Of a DNA stretch of 64,000 nt, positions 62,257 to 64,000 are shown one piece after another (within the stretch, counting starts at the first letter, position 1; each line of letters starts with the position of its first letter). Position numbers and translations under genes: made by a program. The notes under the pieces are model-generated. The model was not told the DNA's origin. It made no database searches and worked only from the letters and a program-made list of their open reading frames with translations. The DNA comes from an uncultured Clostridia bacterium (GTDB lineage: Bacteria > Bacillota > Clostridia > TANB77 > CAG-508), in NCBI GenBank assembly GCA_934155265.1, contig CAKPGU010000002.1:62001-126000 (forward strand), given 5' to 3'.

Positions 62257-62389
62257 AAGAAAAATTTTCAATTTTTCTTTGATTTGTTCTCGCCCGATTT
62301 GAGTTTTCGACTAAAAGGAGAAAACTTAAATGGCTAGCGATTGTAGCTTTTTATATAATAGGAAAGTATGACTTTCCTATTATATAAAA
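62257..62389. repeat. Dispersed structured repeat, copy 2
   Basis: Matches 42159-42292 over its length with scattered changes. Here TTTGAGTTTTC pairs with GAAAACTTAAA (one G-U), an alternative stem to copy 1. It ends in the same TATAATAGGAAAGT hairpin. The rest of 62124-62437 shows nothing else. Confidence 0.75.
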
Positions 62390-62437
62390 ATAAGGCATGC
62401 TATTTTATAACATACCTTATCGTTGTTTGAGATATAC

Positions 62438-62746
62438 TTACCAAATTTTTTTCCTGAATTCCTTCATTCTGGTATAATCTTTTTTCTTAAAAAAGATTGG
62501 ATCATCTACTCCAGCTATTCCCCAAATTGATTCATCAGTATCTATTTCATTTAGTACGTCTTTTGCAGACTGCATACAGTTTTGGCAATAATAAAATTTA
62601 TTCCATGCTTCGTTAATTCCATAGCGATATACTTGCCACATTTTTTCTCTCTTAAATTCTTCTCCACAACAACTACATCTTTTTGGAAAATGGACATATT
62701 TCAGCTTTATTGCCTTTAACCGCTTCTGCTCTCTCTCAACTTTCAT
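62438..62746 (-). CDS. Small zinc-ribbon protein of unknown function
   Basis: 102 residues, highly basic, with one zinc ribbon CSCCGEEF ... YYCQNC near the middle. Tryptophan-rich for its size (MWQVYRYGINEAWNKF). No family recognised. AGGAGGAAAAATCT precedes the ATG. Its codon use resembles the foreign-looking genes nearby. A real gene; role unknown. Confidence 0.65.
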   Translation of the reverse strand: MKVEREQKRLKAIKLKYVHFPKRCSCCGEEFKREKMWQVYRYGINEAWNKFYYCQNCMQSAKDVLNEIDTDESIWGIAGVDDPIFFKKKDYTRMKEFRKKIW

Positions 62747-62870
62747 TAGATTTTTCCTCCTTTTATTGTTCGGATGATTATATCTCTGAAATATTTATTT
62801 CAAAGACAGCTAATATTGTTACTATTTTAGTATAACATAATTAACATAATTTTGCAATCATTTTTTTATA

Positions 62871-62913
62871 CAGGATAAAAGCATTAGAAAATTTTTCCTA
62901 TGTCTTTATCCTG
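62871..62913 (-). terminator. Terminator after the Pro-rich gene
   Basis: CAGGATAAA / TTTATCCTG arms around a 25-base loop, followed on the minus strand by TATAAAAAAA rather than a good T run. Weak. Confidence 0.4.
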
Positions 62914-62919
62914 ACAATT

Positions 62920-63597
62920 TTAATATTCATATAAACTATAACCATCATCTAACGAAGCAAAATATTCTCTATTATTATATGATGATTCCATATCTCCTCT
63001 TGGTTGTGGTCTCATTGGCGGTCTCATTGGCGGACGCATAGGAGGTCTCATTGGTGGACGAGGTGGTCTAGGTCCAATTGGTGGTCTTCCCGGAAATCCA
63101 GGTCTACCTATTAACTCTCTTAATAATAAAATCGTTATTAAATCTCTTAATGCTGGATTATTAACAACTCTCTGTCTATTTTCGCTTTCTTCTATTTTCT
63201 TATTTGAAACCGTTACATTTTTTGATTCTTTAATATCTTTACTTTCATTTCCTCTACTTTGTGTTATTTCATTATCATCTATTGCAAAATATATTTCATC
63301 TGTCATTGTTTCTATTACTTCTCTAGTAATTTGCCTAGTATTTTGAGTACAAGCCCTTTGTACCATTGGATATATAATTCTATATATATCTGGATAACAA
63401 TTTTCTAACTCTTGCATTTGTATATTACTCATTGCTGTCGTAGGTTGATTAGATGCCATAGGTGACATTGTAGGCACAGCATAAGAATCATATCTTTCAT
63501 AATTATCATAGTTCATGTTATATGTATTGGGATAACTATTCATGCCTTGATAACCTAATATGCTTCTCATATAGTCTTCATATAATGAATCATTCAT
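62920..63597 (-). CDS. Proline/arginine repeat protein, possible spore-surface component
   Basis: 225 residues from ATG 63597 (MNDSLYEDYMRSI), set by AAAGGAAGAAA; an ORF start 11 codons upstream overlaps this site. The N-terminus is Tyr/Asn/Met-rich, the middle (about residues 65-110) a helical module (CYPDIYRIIYPMVQRACTQ), and the C-terminus has GRPGFPGRPPIGPRPPRP followed by RPPM repeated four times. No signal peptide. Coat proteins of spore formers often look like this, but no family is recognised. Confidence 0.65.
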   Translation of the reverse strand: MNDSLYEDYMRSILGYQGMNSYPNTYNMNYDNYERYDSYAVPTMSPMASNQPTTAMSNIQMQELENCYPDIYRIIYPMVQRACTQNTRQITREVIETMTDEIYFAIDDNEITQSRGNESKDIKESKNVTVSNKKIEESENRQRVVNNPALRDLITILLLRELIGRPGFPGRPPIGPRPPRPPMRPPMRPPMRPPMRPQPRGDMESSYNNREYFASLDDGYSLYEY

Positions 63598-63731
63598 TTT
63601 ATTTCTTCCTTTCTTGGAGTTTAACCCCATAAAATTAATAATACATTATATGTTTTTAATTTAAATTGGTTACTCTTATTTTTTATACAGAAAAGCAGAA
63701 AACACTTTTAATTATAAGAATTATTTTCCTC

Positions 63732-64000
63732 TTAAAACTTCATAACCTCTTCTTTAAACTTATCTCCTCTGTCATACATATCCTTAAACATATCAAAGCT
63801 TGTGCTTGCAGGAGAAAATAGAACTACTTGACCTGGCTTAGCAACACGTCTTGCAAACTCTAAACTTTGTTCAAATGTTTCACACATATGTATATCTAAA
63901 TGTCTATTTTGTATCTCTAATTCTTTTTTTACAGCCTCATATATTTTATTAGCAGTTTGGCCTATTAAAATTAAGCATTTAACTTTTTCGACTATTGGTT
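63732..64000 (-). CDS. murD: UDP-N-acetylmuramoylalanine--D-glutamate ligase MurD, C-terminal part (cut by window edge)
   Basis: The minus strand entering from the window edge reads VEKVKCLILIGQTANKIYEA, then VAKPGQVVLFSPASTSFDMF and KDMYDRGDKFKEEV before a TAA at 63732. The SPASTSFDMF(K)...RG..F motif is diagnostic of MurD. MurD adds D-glutamate to the muramic peptide stem. The N-terminal two-thirds lie beyond the window. Confidence 0.93.
   Translation of the reverse strand, partial: PIVEKVKCLILIGQTANKIYEAVKKELEIQNRHLDIHMCETFEQSLEFARRVAKPGQVVLFSPASTSFDMFKDMYDRGDKFKEEVMKF

Overview
The window comes from the chromosome of a low-GC, strictly anaerobic, spore-forming member of the Clostridia, probably an uncultured gut lineage. 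The evidence is the AT-rich sequence, clostridial-type ribosome binding sites, oxygen-sensitive class III ribonucleotide reductase (NrdD), the sporulation genes spoVS and cotJA-cotJB-cotJC, and a large 2-hydroxyacyl-CoA dehydratase activase-like protein. No rRNA or CRISPR array was seen. Two tRNAs (Met, Tyr) lie at 38.2-38.4 kb.

Layout. 1-21.8 kb is core chromosome: recJ (cut by the window edge), recA with an SOS-type box, a peptide-binding protein, spoVS, ymdB, asd and a frameshifted dapA (lysine/diaminopimelate pathway), membrane proteins, the activase, nrdD with a divergent Crp/Fnr-type regulator, a frameshifted D-Ala-D-Ala carboxypeptidase, rpmB and a nucleoside kinase. 22.3-38.0 kb is the cotJ spore-coat operon, read on the minus strand and interrupted by two mobile elements. 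38.2-46.8 kb returns to core genes (tRNAs, M29 aminopeptidase, phosphatases, secA, PhoH). 47.0-52.3 kb is a glycan or glycolipid operon with two small flippase-like proteins, an ATP-grasp enzyme, a sugar aminotransferase and two glycosyltransferases. 52.4-64 kb holds membrane, CBS, zeta-toxin, PHP, phosphodiesterase, HIT, thymidylate-kinase-like and ClpX-like genes, a Pro-rich protein and the end of murD.

Main discovery. cotJC, the manganese-catalase-like spore coat gene, is present in three pieces: the 5' part at 37276-37081, a 111-base middle part at 31952-31842 and the 3' part at 22624-22308. The pieces are separated by a 5.1-kb element (A) and a 9.2-kb element (B). Each element carries its own large serine recombinase and is bounded by a short direct repeat (14 bp for A, a 10-bp repeat with one mismatch for B). 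Joining at the repeats gives exactly 624 nt, one open frame of 207 residues with a normal CotJC sequence. Joining the two ends of each element produces a nearly symmetric site of about 48 bp, as expected of a serine-recombinase attP. CotJC is made in the mother cell, which dies, so this resembles the skin (sigK) and SPbeta (spsM) developmental excisions, but with two independent elements in one gene.

Element A carries a type III (ToxIN/AbiQ-like) toxin-antitoxin system, an unfamiliar protein with five repeated helix-turn-helix-like modules and a sigma-factor-like C-terminus, phased palindromes and a recombinase preceded by a tiny ORF. Element B carries a MobV relaxase with an oriT-like hairpin, a glycosyltransferase/MFS/kinase cargo operon, a ParE-type toxin-antitoxin pair and a second recombinase, also preceded by a tiny ORF. 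Everything stated about function is from sequence reading and family knowledge; no database search was run.
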